DNA of 64,000 nt from Xylophilus sp. GTDB lineage: Bacteria > Pseudomonadota > Gammaproteobacteria > Burkholderiales > Burkholderiaceae_C. Under the pieces are notes generated by a model, which was given only the letters and a program-made list of their open reading frames with translations, made no database searches and was not told the DNA's origin. Below, piece by piece: positions 20,676 through 29,416 of this stretch (position 1 is the stretch's first letter; each line of letters begins with the position of its first letter). The stretch spans positions 1-64,000 of the forward strand of contig WNDY01000002.1 of NCBI GenBank assembly GCA_009914555.1. The letters are read 5' to 3'. Position numbers and translations under genes: made by a program.

Positions 20676-21302
20676 ATGGCAACAGAGAAGAAAACCATGT
20701 CCCTGACCACGCGCCAAGAGCAGGCGGCGGCGGTCAAGACCATCGGTGCCCGGATGCGCGCGGCGCGGGAACTGTGCAACCTGTCCCAGAGCGCGGCAGC
20801 GCGTCGTCTGGGGTATGCGAACCCCTCGAAGCTGTCGAAGGTGGAGCTGGCGACGGATACCAACAGCGTGCCCCTGTGGCTCATCGTGCGTGCAGCGCGC
20901 GTGTATGAGGTGTCCGTGGACTTCCTCTTCGGTGCTACCGATGACTGGGAGGTGGGCGCCCGGATGACCCAAGAGCGGGAAGTGTCCGCCTGGATGTTCG
21001 ACACCTTCGACAAGCTGCGCCAGCGGGACATGGAAACCCTCAAGCGCCTGCATGACCGGGTGCAGACCCTGACCGATGCCGTGGCCGTCATGCTGGCTAT
21101 GTCCGAGGATGCCAGCGTCGCCCTGGCCCGGTTCGCCGAGCTCAACCCCGCGTTCGAGGAAATGCGCGCCGGTTCCCGGCTGGTGTCCGCCGTGGAGCGC
21201 GCCAGCGATTCCGCCAAGGCGGCGAAGACCAAGATGGAGCGGTTCCGCATGGAGTGCGCCGTCGCCGCCCCCCAGACCCATCAATTGAGCCTGGCGCTCT
21301 GA
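20676..21302 (+). CDS. Xre-type transcription regulator, candidate late activator
   Basis: This 208-residue protein has a strong AGGAGGG ribosome site. Residues about 22-85 form a Cro/CI-type HTH (GARMRAARELCNLSQSAAAR, RLGYANPSKLSKVE). A long helical C-terminal part follows (FDKLRQRDMETLKRLHDRVQ, then ERASDSAKAAKTKMERF), probably for oligomerisation. It is the last gene before the terminase, the place of late regulators such as lambda Q, so it may recognise the GGAAAAC late-promoter boxes. That link is positional inference only. Confidence 0.7.
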   Translation: MATEKKTMSLTTRQEQAAAVKTIGARMRAARELCNLSQSAAARRLGYANPSKLSKVELATDTNSVPLWLIVRAARVYEVSVDFLFGATDDWEVGARMTQEREVSAWMFDTFDKLRQRDMETLKRLHDRVQTLTDAVAVMLAMSEDASVALARFAELNPAFEEMRAGSRLVSAVERASDSAKAAKTKMERFRMECAVAAPQTHQLSLAL

Positions 21303-21324
21303 CCTTGAAGAAGACGAGATCCGT

Positions 21325-22530
21325 ATGGCTGCACCCCCGAAGCTCTCCCCGCAGAAGTGGACTGCCGTTCGTGCCAAGTGGGAGAACGACCCGCGCGACG
21401 GCTACACCTGGCTGGTGGCCGAAATGGAACTGCCCGTGTCCGCCCCTGCCGTGCGCAAGCGCGCGACTGCCGACGGCTGGCTGAAGAAGGCTCCGCTGCA
21501 CCTGCCGGGCGAGAAACCTACGCCCGAAACCATCGAAACCAAAGCAAAGACCGGCAAGAGCGGGAAGTCGAAGGCAAAGGTTTCTGGCCGCATGGTTTCC
21601 GAGAAGGGCGAAACCATCGCCGGAGAAACCATCGAAACCTTGCCGACCACGACCATGCAGGCCGTGGAGCGCGACCCGGACGAGTTCGGAGTGTTCGCCG
21701 ACCTGACCGACCAGCAAGAAATCTTCGTGCGTGAATACCTTGTGGACTGGAACGCATCGGCAGCGGCAATCAGGGCCGGATACAGTCCCAAGAGCGCGAT
21801 GACGCAGGGCTGGCAGCTTCTACAAAATCCGAAGGTGAGCCAAGCCATCGTCACGCTCGCCATGGCGCGCGCCCGCAGGCTGGGAATCGACGGCGACGAG
21901 CTCATGCGCCTGTGGGCCGCCATCGTCACGTTCGACGCGAACGAAATCTCCCAGCTTCGCCGGGTCTGCTGCCCGTACTGCTGGGGCGAGGGCCATGCCC
22001 GGCAATACACCCCGTCCGGGCTGGAAGAGGCCAAGAAGAAGCATGACCGCGAGCGCGCCCGCCGGAAGAAGGCGGACAGTGCCGACGACATCGGCGAGTT
22101 CCCCGACTACACCGACGCCTGGTATGACAAGCGCAAGGCCCCGCACGAGGACTGCCCGGAGTGTCACGGCCACGGCATCGAGGAAGTGTTCTTCAACGAC
22201 ACCCGCAACCTGTCGCCGGCGGCGCGCCTCGTCTATTGCGGCGTCAAGGTGGGCAAGGAGGGCATTGAGGTCTTGATGCTCTCCAAGGAGAGGGCGATGG
22301 ACAACCTGGCGCGCGCGCTGGGCCTGTTCAAGGAGAAGGATGTCGAGGTCAACATCAACATGGTGTCGGGCGAAGACCTCTACCGCATCTACGAGGACAA
22401 GATGCACCAGGCGCGCACGCGGCAGGCGGCAGTGCTGTCCGAGCGCGGCCTGATCGAGGACGCCACGCCGGCAGCGAGCGGCGACGAGGACGAGCAGCAG
22501 CCGCAAGAGCCGGAATCCACGGACAGCTAG
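21325..22530 (+). CDS. terminase small subunit
   Basis: This is a 401-residue Terminase_2-type DNA-recognition subunit. The diagnostic block lies at residues about 130-190: LTDQQEIFVREYLVDWNASA, then AAIRAGYSPKSAMTQGWQLL and NPKVSQAIVTLAMAR. Residues 1-60 contain an HTH-like start (WENDPRDGYTWLVAEMELPV). A four-cysteine zinc-type insertion follows (RRVCCPYCWGEG and DCPECHGHG). The C-terminus is acidic and probably contacts the large subunit. The large subunit gene follows 12 bp later. Confidence 0.85.
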   Translation: MAAPPKLSPQKWTAVRAKWENDPRDGYTWLVAEMELPVSAPAVRKRATADGWLKKAPLHLPGEKPTPETIETKAKTGKSGKSKAKVSGRMVSEKGETIAGETIETLPTTTMQAVERDPDEFGVFADLTDQQEIFVREYLVDWNASAAAIRAGYSPKSAMTQGWQLLQNPKVSQAIVTLAMARARRLGIDGDELMRLWAAIVTFDANEISQLRRVCCPYCWGEGHARQYTPSGLEEAKKKHDRERARRKKADSADDIGEFPDYTDAWYDKRKAPHEDCPECHGHGIEEVFFNDTRNLSPAARLVYCGVKVGKEGIEVLMLSKERAMDNLARALGLFKEKDVEVNINMVSGEDLYRIYEDKMHQARTRQAAVLSERGLIEDATPAASGDEDEQQPQEPESTDS

Positions 22531-22541
22531 GCGCACGCATC

Positions 22542-24116
22542 ATGGCGACCAAGAAGAGGAACCGGAACCTGCTGGAAGACCCGCGCTATGCGGAGTTCGT
22601 GGAGCGGTATCACGCCGACCCGCTGCGCTTCGCCGTGGAGGTGACGGGCTTCATGCCCAGCGCCGACCAGATGGACTTGTTCCAGGCCATCACGCCGGAG
22701 AATGCCAAGGTGTCCGTGGTGTCTGGCACCGGCACCGGCAAGACGGCCAGCTTCGCGCGCATCGCGCTCTGGCACTTGCTCTGCTTCCCCGTGGCGGTCT
22801 ATGACGGCAAGGTGGAGGTGGGCAGCAACACCTACATCGGCGCGCCGTTCATCCAGCAGGTTGCCGACGGAATCTGGAAGGAAATGCAGGATGCCCGCAT
22901 CGCCATCGCCAACGGGCCGCACGCTTGGCTGAACGACTTTTTCACCATCACGAAGACCCGCGTGCATGTGAACGGGTTTGCCGAGCAGTGGTTCATCACC
23001 CAGATCGCCATGAAGAAGGGCGAGGCCATCGGGGTAGCGGGCAAGCACCGATACTGGCAGCTCATCATCATCGACGAAGCCGCCGGCGTGTCCGACGACC
23101 ACTTCGACGTGATCGACGGCACCCAGACCCAGGGCGGGAACCGCACGCTCATGGCGTCGCAGGGGGCGCGCAACGCCGGGCGCTTCTACGATTCGCACCA
23201 TACGCTGAAGCGCGAGAACGGGGGGAGCTGGCACGCGCTGCGCTTCAATTCCGAGCTGTCGCCCTTCGTCACGACCCAATGGCTGCGCGAGCGCGCGAAC
23301 GAGAGCGGCGGGCGTAGTTCCGTCGAATACCAGATCCGTGTGCTGGGCCTGTTCGCCCAGAGCAGCAGCAACGTCCTTCTGACCCGCGCCGACATCGAGG
23401 GCGCCTTCGAGCCGCGCAAGCTGATCGCCGACGACGAACCCTGCGGCCTGGTGGTGCTGTCCGACGTGGCCCTGGGCGAATACCGCGACGATTCGGTTGC
23501 CATCGTCGCCAAGATCATCGGCGACACCGACCACGGGCCGGACGCGCGCCGCGTGGAATACATCGAAATCCCCATCGCGGCCAACGACAAGAACGAAATC
23601 GACCTTGCCGGCGACCTGGTGAATCTCGTCGGCAAGCTGTCGAACGCGACGCTCTACGTCGATGCTGGTGGCGTGGGCGCGACCGTGTGCAAGCTGATCG
23701 AGCGTTCCGGCGCCACGGTGGTTCGGGTGAATTGGGGCATCCCCTGCTTCAAGAACGAATACAAGAGCCGGTTCTACAACCTGCGCGCGTGCGCGATGGT
23801 GCGCTTCCGTGATGCCGTCCGGCAGGGCCGCGTGGTGCTGCCGCAGGGTATTTCCAAGAAGCTGCGCGAGAAGATCATCGACCAGGGTTCCCGGCTGCCG
23901 TACCACTTCAGTGAGGCCGGCGGCCTGCGCTACGTGATGATGTCCAAGGAGGACATGCGGCGCGAGGGCATCAAGTCCCCCGACTTGATCGACGCCATGA
24001 GCTTTGCCTTCCTCGAAGGCGCTACCTACATGGTGAGCGACAGCGCCGGGGAATTGACCAACAGCCTGACCGACGAGGTGTCGAAGAAGGCCGCCGAAAT
24101 GTTCGCCGACGTGTAG
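22542..24116 (+). CDS. terminase large subunit
   Basis: This 524-residue DNA-packaging motor has ATPase and nuclease domains. Walker A is SGTGTGKT (61-68) and Walker B LIIIDEAAG (174-182), followed by the motif III-like TLMASQGARN. The C-terminal half has the RNase H-like nuclease pattern (VVLSDVALGEYRDDSVAIVA, then ATLYVDAGGVGATVCKL and SPDLIDAMSFAF). It translocates DNA into proheads through the portal encoded at 53459, an unusually distant gene. Confidence 0.92.
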   Translation: MATKKRNRNLLEDPRYAEFVERYHADPLRFAVEVTGFMPSADQMDLFQAITPENAKVSVVSGTGTGKTASFARIALWHLLCFPVAVYDGKVEVGSNTYIGAPFIQQVADGIWKEMQDARIAIANGPHAWLNDFFTITKTRVHVNGFAEQWFITQIAMKKGEAIGVAGKHRYWQLIIIDEAAGVSDDHFDVIDGTQTQGGNRTLMASQGARNAGRFYDSHHTLKRENGGSWHALRFNSELSPFVTTQWLRERANESGGRSSVEYQIRVLGLFAQSSSNVLLTRADIEGAFEPRKLIADDEPCGLVVLSDVALGEYRDDSVAIVAKIIGDTDHGPDARRVEYIEIPIAANDKNEIDLAGDLVNLVGKLSNATLYVDAGGVGATVCKLIERSGATVVRVNWGIPCFKNEYKSRFYNLRACAMVRFRDAVRQGRVVLPQGISKKLREKIIDQGSRLPYHFSEAGGLRYVMMSKEDMRREGIKSPDLIDAMSFAFLEGATYMVSDSAGELTNSLTDEVSKKAAEMFADV

Positions 24117-24126
24117 GAGAAACCCG

Positions 24127-24960
24127 ATGATGAAGGACGCAATTACCCGCATCTTTGCCGTGGCCGTCACCGGCCTGGCCGTGTCTATGGCCGTCGTGAG
24201 CGCATGGCAGCGCGCCGGCGCGGAGGTGGATAGGTGGCTGCTGGCCGGGCTGTCGTCCGTGATCGTGCTGGCCGTGCATCTGCTTCCCGCGCTGCTGGGC
24301 CGCTTCTCCCGTCTGGTGGTCTGGCCGGTCTGGTGTCTATGCTTCCTGGCTGCGCTCTGGGGGCATATCTGGTTCTTCGCCAACGCCAGCCACGGCGCCG
24401 CCGAGGGCCGGGCCGCGTCATCCGCCAAGGCCAGCGCCATGCAGGAGCAGCGCGCCGCCATCGAGGCCGAGCTTTCCCAGAACAAGGCCCGCTCCGCCGC
24501 GACTGTGGCGGGCATCCTTGCTGGCACGAAAGACCCCCAGCGCCGCGCCGCGCTGGAAATCGAACTGGCCCAAGGCAAGCGGGCGAACGACCTGCGCGCC
24601 CGGCTGACCGCGCTGACCGACCAGGAAGCTGCCGGGGCCGAGGTGGATCCCGTGGTGGCGCGCGTGGCCGCCGTGACTGGCCTGCCCATCGAGGCTTTGA
24701 ATACGTGGTCTGGGGTGGTGATCGCCATGCTGCTTGAAGTGCTGGGCTCCCTGCTGTGGGTGGCGGCGCTGGCCGGTCAGGCTGTCGCGCGGCGGGGCCA
24801 GCCGGACGACGCCGACATGGTGGAACGGCTCTACGCGGCTCTGGAAAACAGCGAAATCAGCCCGACCGCCGAGGACGTTTGCAAGTTCATCGGTGGCTGC
24901 AACCACGACACCGCCCACCGCCTGCTGCGCGGCCTTGAGGTGCGGATGAAGGCCAGGTAG
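24127..24960 (+). CDS. membrane protein with coiled coil and cytoplasmic C-terminal domain
   Basis: This 277-residue protein has three hydrophobic segments at the N-terminus (about 5-26, 37-58, 62-85), a charged helical region (about 100-175) and a fourth hydrophobic segment (about 193-216). It ends in a helical tail (PTAEDVCKFIGGCNHDTAHR) that resembles a small HTH. I know no family. It lies between terminase and the first late promoter, so it is made with the packaging genes; a membrane anchor for DNA or a superinfection function is possible. Confidence 0.55.
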   Translation: MMKDAITRIFAVAVTGLAVSMAVVSAWQRAGAEVDRWLLAGLSSVIVLAVHLLPALLGRFSRLVVWPVWCLCFLAALWGHIWFFANASHGAAEGRAASSAKASAMQEQRAAIEAELSQNKARSAATVAGILAGTKDPQRRAALEIELAQGKRANDLRARLTALTDQEAAGAEVDPVVARVAAVTGLPIEALNTWSGVVIAMLLEVLGSLLWVAALAGQAVARRGQPDDADMVERLYAALENSEISPTAEDVCKFIGGCNHDTAHRLLRGLEVRMKAR

Positions 24961-24972
24961 CCCGCAAGAACG

Positions 24973-25020
24973 GGAAAAAGCGACCCTGCCAGGCGACGCC
25001 CGCGACCTACCATCAGGCGA
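24973..25020 (+). promoter_or_regulatory. late promoter 1 (head genes)
   Basis: GGAAAAA (24973-24979) is followed after 28 bp by TACCAT (25008-25013). The predicted start is 25020. The first gene, at 25041, has AAGAAAGGGGG as its ribosome site. This is one of seven good copies of the element that all precede rightward virion or lysis gene groups. Confidence 0.6.
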
Positions 25021-25040
25021 GTGAAGAAAGGGGGCTCCCC

Positions 25041-25859
25041 ATGCAAACCAACGTCATCACCTACAACCTGAAAGAGCGGGGCCGGCAGTATCGCGGCAAG
25101 GAGCGGCATTTCAACATCCGCGCCATCGTCGCCGCCATCAACGGCCCGGCCTGCCAAGAGCGCGTGCGCAACCGCGACATGCAGGGCTACTACGGTCACT
25201 GGCCGCGCATCAAGTTCGGCCTGAACCCTGCCGAGGGCGGACTGGAAGGCGGCAAACCGTCCATCGTCGAACCGGCTCTCGTGACCACGCTGCTACGCGC
25301 GCACGACGACGGCACCATCGAGCACCAAGCCGAGTTTCTTGATACCGATTCCGGCCAGGTGTCCGCAAAGCTGTACGCCAGCCGCACCGGCGGCTTTTCG
25401 TCCGCCATCGACCAGACCCGGCCCGAGTTCTTCGGCTTCGACTACGTGCTGGAACCGAACTACAGCACGAACCGGGGCTACACCCTGGACGACGTGCGCG
25501 ACATGACGCTGGACGACATCGAGGCCGCCATCTACGACGAGCAGTTGCGCGGCATGGCCCGCCTGCTGGACGCCGCGAACAGCGAGCGCGAGCGGGCCTG
25601 CGAAGTGATCGAGCGGTTGAGCGCCGAAAACGAACAGCTTCTGTCCATGCTGGCCGCCAAGGGTATCGATGCTGGCACGGCGCTGGACGCCGCCGGGATT
25701 GCCCCGCTGGTGCTGGCCGGTGGCGTGAGCGAGCGCATGGCGCGCGACATGGCCGCCTTCCATAACGCCGGCGCACTGCCGCGCTTCATGGAACCGAAGC
25801 CGGAAGAGGCTCCCGCCGATCCGCTGTATGGCCGGCTTATCGGCAAGTTCACCCGCTGA
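25041..25859 (+). CDS. probable prohead protease or scaffold-region protein
   Basis: This 272-residue protein is the first of the head operon. The N-terminal half (TYNLKERGRQYRGKERHFNI, then PALVTTLLRAHDDGTIEHQA, EFLDTDSGQVSAKLYASRTG, GFSSAID) has a His/Ser pattern like phage prohead proteases. The second half is helical (QLRGMARLLDAANSERERAC and on), as expected for a scaffold or core region. I cannot identify catalytic residues with confidence, and a neck or other head protein is an alternative. Confidence 0.45.
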   Translation: MQTNVITYNLKERGRQYRGKERHFNIRAIVAAINGPACQERVRNRDMQGYYGHWPRIKFGLNPAEGGLEGGKPSIVEPALVTTLLRAHDDGTIEHQAEFLDTDSGQVSAKLYASRTGGFSSAIDQTRPEFFGFDYVLEPNYSTNRGYTLDDVRDMTLDDIEAAIYDEQLRGMARLLDAANSERERACEVIERLSAENEQLLSMLAAKGIDAGTALDAAGIAPLVLAGGVSERMARDMAAFHNAGALPRFMEPKPEEAPADPLYGRLIGKFTR

Positions 25860-25871
25860 TAGGGCGCCGCG

Positions 25872-26672
25872 ATGCTCCAACCCGTCAAGGAAGCCTTCGG
25901 GCAGTTCATGGGCCGCTTCTACGCGACCCTCGTGCCGACCACGAAGCCGCTGGAAGGCTATGTCACGCGCGGGGTAGCAAAAAGCATGGCCTGGGCACCG
26001 TCCCGCATGATCGACGCCGCCGAGGACATGCTTTCCCTCTGGATGCGCAGCGACATCCACGACGCTCCCACGCGCCCGCCTGACATGCCCGCCATCCTCG
26101 TTGCGCTGGCGAAGGACTACACCCCAACTGGGCGCGACTACACCCGCCAGGTGGCCGACCGGGAAATGGTCGTCATCCCCACCGACGAGAAGGAGCGCAT
26201 GTTCGGCCTGCGCGCAGTGGCGGGCGACATCCGGGCGCAAATCGTCATCTTCGCCACGGACGAGCCCACGGCGCACTCGCTGGCCGCGCAATTCGGCCTG
26301 TTCCTCGATGCCACGCCGAACCGCCGATTCACGGCGCGCTACACCTTTGCCAGCCAGCCGATGGACTGGCCCGTGCAGGTGGCGCTTCCCGACGTGCCGG
26401 CCATGAACATCCCGACCGAGGCCAAGAACCTGACGGTGCTCGCCATCGACATCACCCTGCGCGCGGAAATCCCGCTCTTCGACGCTCCCAAGACTGGCGA
26501 GCCGAATGACGGCAAGGGCACGCCGGGCGACGCTGCGGATCCTGCCGGCTACCTCGTGGTGCAGCAAATCGGCATCACCAGCCGCGAGGCCGGGCCGAAC
26601 GGCGGCGCGACCGACATCAGGCCCTACGGCGTGGCTGTGCCTGACGCCGGCGGCGAAGGGGGCGGGGCATGA
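25872..26672 (+). CDS. head-tail region protein of unknown function
   Basis: This 266-residue soluble protein has no signal peptide. It has a mixed alpha/beta pattern (AGDIRAQIVIFATDEPTAHS, then NRRFTARYTFASQPMDWPVQ) and a Gly/Pro-rich tail. Its location between the head-processing gene and small neck-type genes suggests a connector or completion protein. No family is recognised. Its last codons overlap the next ATG (GGGGCATGA). Confidence 0.45.
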   Translation: MLQPVKEAFGQFMGRFYATLVPTTKPLEGYVTRGVAKSMAWAPSRMIDAAEDMLSLWMRSDIHDAPTRPPDMPAILVALAKDYTPTGRDYTRQVADREMVVIPTDEKERMFGLRAVAGDIRAQIVIFATDEPTAHSLAAQFGLFLDATPNRRFTARYTFASQPMDWPVQVALPDVPAMNIPTEAKNLTVLAIDITLRAEIPLFDAPKTGEPNDGKGTPGDAADPAGYLVVQQIGITSREAGPNGGATDIRPYGVAVPDAGGEGGGA

Positions 26673-27157
26673 TCCAGATTCAGGCGACCTTCACCGGCTA
26701 CGGCGGCCAGCCGTGCAGCCTGTTTTCGGCCTACGACACCGACGCCCGCGTGCTGGTGGTGAGCGCCGAGGCCGGATACCGCGCCGACCGCCGCGAGGGT
26801 TGCACCATCCTGACCAACGTGCCGGACATCACCCGCGACAAGCTCTTCGCCGATGCCGACCTGCTGCCTGCCATCGCCGCCTTCCAGTCCCTGAAGAACG
26901 GCGTGGCGGCGGACGGCAAGGCCCCGCGCCTGGTGTTCGGCGACCGGGCGAACCGGGCGAACCCCGGCAATGCCATCGAGCAGGACGGCATCGAAACCAG
27001 TGGCCCAAAGTACCGCATCAACGCCAGCGTGACGTGCGCGCAGGTGGCCGCGCTGGCGACCTGCCTGTACGCCCTGCGCTCCGACACGGTGGAAAGCACC
27101 GTCCGCATGGCTGAAGCCTTCCGGCACCTGGCCGGGGGCGGCATCCTGACCATCTGA
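26669..27157 (+). CDS. virion-region protein of unknown function
   Basis: This is a 162-residue protein. Most of the sequence is beta-rich (MIQIQATFTGYGGQPCSLFS, ARVLVVSAEAGYRADRREG) with a helical end (AEAFRHLAGGGILTI). The start overlaps the preceding stop (ATGA). It is likely a small neck or tail-completion component by position; no motif decides. Confidence 0.45.
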   Translation: MIQIQATFTGYGGQPCSLFSAYDTDARVLVVSAEAGYRADRREGCTILTNVPDITRDKLFADADLLPAIAAFQSLKNGVAADGKAPRLVFGDRANRANPGNAIEQDGIETSGPKYRINASVTCAQVAALATCLYALRSDTVESTVRMAEAFRHLAGGGILTI

Positions 27158-27168
27158 AAGGCCCGGCC

Positions 27169-27507
27169 ATGCTCGACCAAGACACCCGCGCCGCCAAGTC
27201 CTTCTACCGTGAAGTCCGCAAGTTCGCGGAGAGCGTCAAGCCCTGGGACACCACGGCCATCTACTACGAGACGAAGCCGGACGAAGCCCTCGACCTGACG
27301 CTGGTTGCCCAGCGCGTCTATGGCCGCCGCGACGAATACCTGACGGTCATGGCCGCCGCCGGCCTGGACAGCATCGACCAGCCGCTTCCCCAGAAGCGCA
27401 TCGTGCTTCCGAACGAGGGCCAGCTCATCGCCATCAAGCGCCGCGTCGGGTTTGAATCCATCGCCGACCTGCGCGAAGCTGGCGCGCCGTCCTGGGCTGG
27501 GGCATAG
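27169..27507 (+). CDS. small tail protein with LysM/gpX-like segment
   Basis: This is a 112-residue protein. Residues about 33-85 (DEALDLTLVAQRVYGRRDEY, LTVMAAAGLDSIDQPLPQKR, IVLPNEGQLIAI) follow the pattern of phage P2 tail protein X and LysM modules: a short helix with a conserved YG, then a loop ending in a hydrophobic strand with Pro. Such proteins help baseplate or tail assembly. The assignment is by pattern, not by strong identity. Confidence 0.5.
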   Translation: MLDQDTRAAKSFYREVRKFAESVKPWDTTAIYYETKPDEALDLTLVAQRVYGRRDEYLTVMAAAGLDSIDQPLPQKRIVLPNEGQLIAIKRRVGFESIADLREAGAPSWAGA

Positions 27508-27509
27508 GC

Positions 27510-28577
27510 ATGGCGACCAAGAAGCCCACGGGCCGCTCCGGCGGCGGTTCCAGCCCCAGCGGCTGGCTGCCCAAGCTGCGCGGCTCCGCGACCGACCAGA
27601 AGGCCCGCGCCGCCGAGGACGCCGCCCAGCGCCGTGCCGCCGGCGAATCCGCAAAGTCCGTCATCCTCAACGCCAAGGACGTGCAGGGCGAGTACGACGC
27701 CCACCGGATGCTGATGACGACGATGGGCGGGAAGGTGCGCCCCCTGACGCATGACGACCTGGCGCAGTTCCGCCACAACGTCCGCATCGCCCAGGGCCGC
27801 TACAAGGGCGGCATCCGCGCCCGGCAGGTGCTTGACCTGTCCCTTCCTGATGACCGCGCGCGCGCCAATGCGGAGATTCGCACCGCCGTTCCAGTGGCCG
27901 CCTACGGGAGCAAGGTGCGGTTTATGACCAACGCCGGGCCGAACTCCGACGTGTCGCACCACCACGTCATCGTCGATTTTCTGTCCTACGCCTCTGCCGC
28001 GTCCGGCGCGCGCGGGGACGGGAAGAAGTCGGCAGCGTGGATGCGAAAGGAACCGCTGCGCATCGAGTGCGACTGCGGGCGCTGGCGCTACTGGTTCCGG
28101 TACATCGCCACCATCGGCAAGTTCAACGCCGGGCGCGACGAGACGGGCTACCCGAAGGTACGCAACCCGAACCTGCACGGCGTCGCCTGCAAGCACATCC
28201 TGCGCGTCATGGCCGAGGTGGAATCCTCGCCATCCATCCAGAACTTCCTCGCCCGGCTGATCGACAAGGCCCGCGCCCAGGACAACAACCGCGTGAGCGT
28301 GCAGATGTCCCAGGAAGAGGCCGAAAAGCTGGCCGGGAAACCTGCCGCCCGCATCCGCGATGTGGAAGCCACCATGCGCCAGCGACAGCGCGCACGGGAG
28401 CGCGCCGCGCTTGTCCGGGCCGCCAAGAAATCAGCGCCCCCGCCGCCGAAGAGGAAGGCGACCGCAACCCGCCGCGCCGTTCAGTCGTCGGCAAAGACCC
28501 TGGCCGCCCAGTTCGGCATGACGCCCGAGCAGGTGATGAAGCTGCTGGCCCAGGCCCAACAGAACCAGAAGGGATAG
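27510..28577 (+). CDS. virion-operon protein with SWIM-type zinc finger
   Basis: This is a 355-residue basic protein. Residues about 187-235 carry a SWIM motif, CxC...CxH: ECDCGRWRYW followed about 35 residues later by GVACKHILRVM. SWIM fingers bind DNA or proteins. The C-terminal 100 residues are strongly basic and helical (ATMRQRQRARERAALVRAAK, KSAPPPPKRKATATRRAVQS), ending in FGMTPEQVMKLLAQAQ. It might be a DNA-associated head protein packaged with the genome. No named family. Confidence 0.6.
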   Translation: MATKKPTGRSGGGSSPSGWLPKLRGSATDQKARAAEDAAQRRAAGESAKSVILNAKDVQGEYDAHRMLMTTMGGKVRPLTHDDLAQFRHNVRIAQGRYKGGIRARQVLDLSLPDDRARANAEIRTAVPVAAYGSKVRFMTNAGPNSDVSHHHVIVDFLSYASAASGARGDGKKSAAWMRKEPLRIECDCGRWRYWFRYIATIGKFNAGRDETGYPKVRNPNLHGVACKHILRVMAEVESSPSIQNFLARLIDKARAQDNNRVSVQMSQEEAEKLAGKPAARIRDVEATMRQRQRARERAALVRAAKKSAPPPPKRKATATRRAVQSSAKTLAAQFGMTPEQVMKLLAQAQQNQKG

Positions 28578-28581
28578 AGCG

Positions 28582-29127
28582 ATGCTCAACAACGTGCCCG
28601 AGGCAATCAACCGCATGGCCCGCAATGTCGTGGTCAATCACCCCAACGCCTTCAACATCCAGCTTTTCCGCAAGAACGTCACGCGCTCCGGTGCCGGCGA
28701 GGAAACGGTGGATGGCAACCCGACGCTGGGCGGCCTGGCCGTGCTCAATACCGGCGATGAAGAGCAGTTCGAGTACGCCTACGTCGGCAACGGCTACGCC
28801 CTGCCGGCGGATCCCTTCGGGGCGTCGCCGATGATGGACAGGAAGGACGCGAACACGGGCGGTATCGACGAGTTCCGATTCCTCATCGAGCCGGAAGGCC
28901 CGTCGGGCAGCGCGGAGTGGTTCGACGTGCGCACCAACGACGTGATCTACGTGCTGCTGGGCGACGGCCCGAACCCGGCGCGCATCGCCTTCGAGGTCGT
29001 CGGCTACGAAACCACGTCCAACATCCCGCCATACACCACCCGGTATGTGACCAACCGCCGCGACGACCTGCACCTGCCCGCCGTGCCGGTGGAAGACATT
29101 GAAGACGGGGCGCTGGATGAATCCTGA
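28582..29127 (+). CDS. neck-region virion protein of unknown function
   Basis: This is a 181-residue acidic, beta-rich protein (NAFNIQLFRKNVTRSGAGEE, FEYAYVGNGYALPADPFGAS, YVLLGDGPNPARIAFEVVGY). No catalytic motif or membrane segment is seen. Its position before the capsid gene suggests a head or head-tail joining protein. Its end overlaps the next small gene by 11 bp. Confidence 0.5.
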   Translation: MLNNVPEAINRMARNVVVNHPNAFNIQLFRKNVTRSGAGEETVDGNPTLGGLAVLNTGDEEQFEYAYVGNGYALPADPFGASPMMDRKDANTGGIDEFRFLIEPEGPSGSAEWFDVRTNDVIYVLLGDGPNPARIAFEVVGYETTSNIPPYTTRYVTNRRDDLHLPAVPVEDIEDGALDES

Positions 29128-29287
29128 ACAGCTCCACATCATCCCGCTGGGCGACTTTCGGGAGCACGAAGTAAGCGATTCGTGCTGGTGTCGCCCGACA
29201 TCCGACGATGATGAGCCAGGTCTGTTCGTACATCACGCGATGGACGGGCGCGAGCAATTCGAGAGCGGCGAAAGGCTCCCGTCGTAG
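29117..29287 (+). CDS. small conserved phage protein
   Basis: This 56-residue protein starts with MNPEQLHIIPLGDFREHEVS and continues SDSCWCRPTSDDDEPGLFVH HHAMDGRE. I recognise this pattern (IPLxDxxxHE...CWCRPT...VHHxxDGRE) from many phage genomes, usually as a short uncharacterised protein. The ATG at 29117 overlaps the previous gene; another ATG at 29099 is less likely. Cys and His residues could bind a metal. Confidence 0.6.
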   Translation: MNPEQLHIIPLGDFREHEVSDSCWCRPTSDDDEPGLFVHHAMDGREQFESGERLPS

Positions 29288-29312
29288 CCCCTGGACGGGG
29301 TAGTAGAAAACC

Positions 29313-29359
29313 GGAAAAACCGCCTTTGGCGTGATTTTGCGGCCCGGAGAATGACCAGC
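29313..29359 (+). promoter_or_regulatory. late promoter 2 (capsid gene)
   Basis: GGAAAAA (29313-29319) is followed after 27 bp by GAGAAT (29347-29352), one base shorter than the other copies. The predicted start near 29359 gives a leader of about 58 bases before the capsid ATG, which has GAAAGGA as its ribosome site. This is the least perfect of the seven copies. Confidence 0.45.
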
Positions 29360-29416
29360 AGTCGGCTACCAGTCGGCATTTCCTGTGTTTGAACTTCTCC
29401 GAAAGGACACGAAACC

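Noticed and set aside
24841..24882. GGAAAAC at 24843 as another late promoter
   Set aside because: The hexamer 28 bp downstream is TTTGCA, not TANNNT, and it lies inside a gene. Similar GGAAAA boxes at 46592, 47346, 47403, 48027, 60591 and 62123 also lack the -10.
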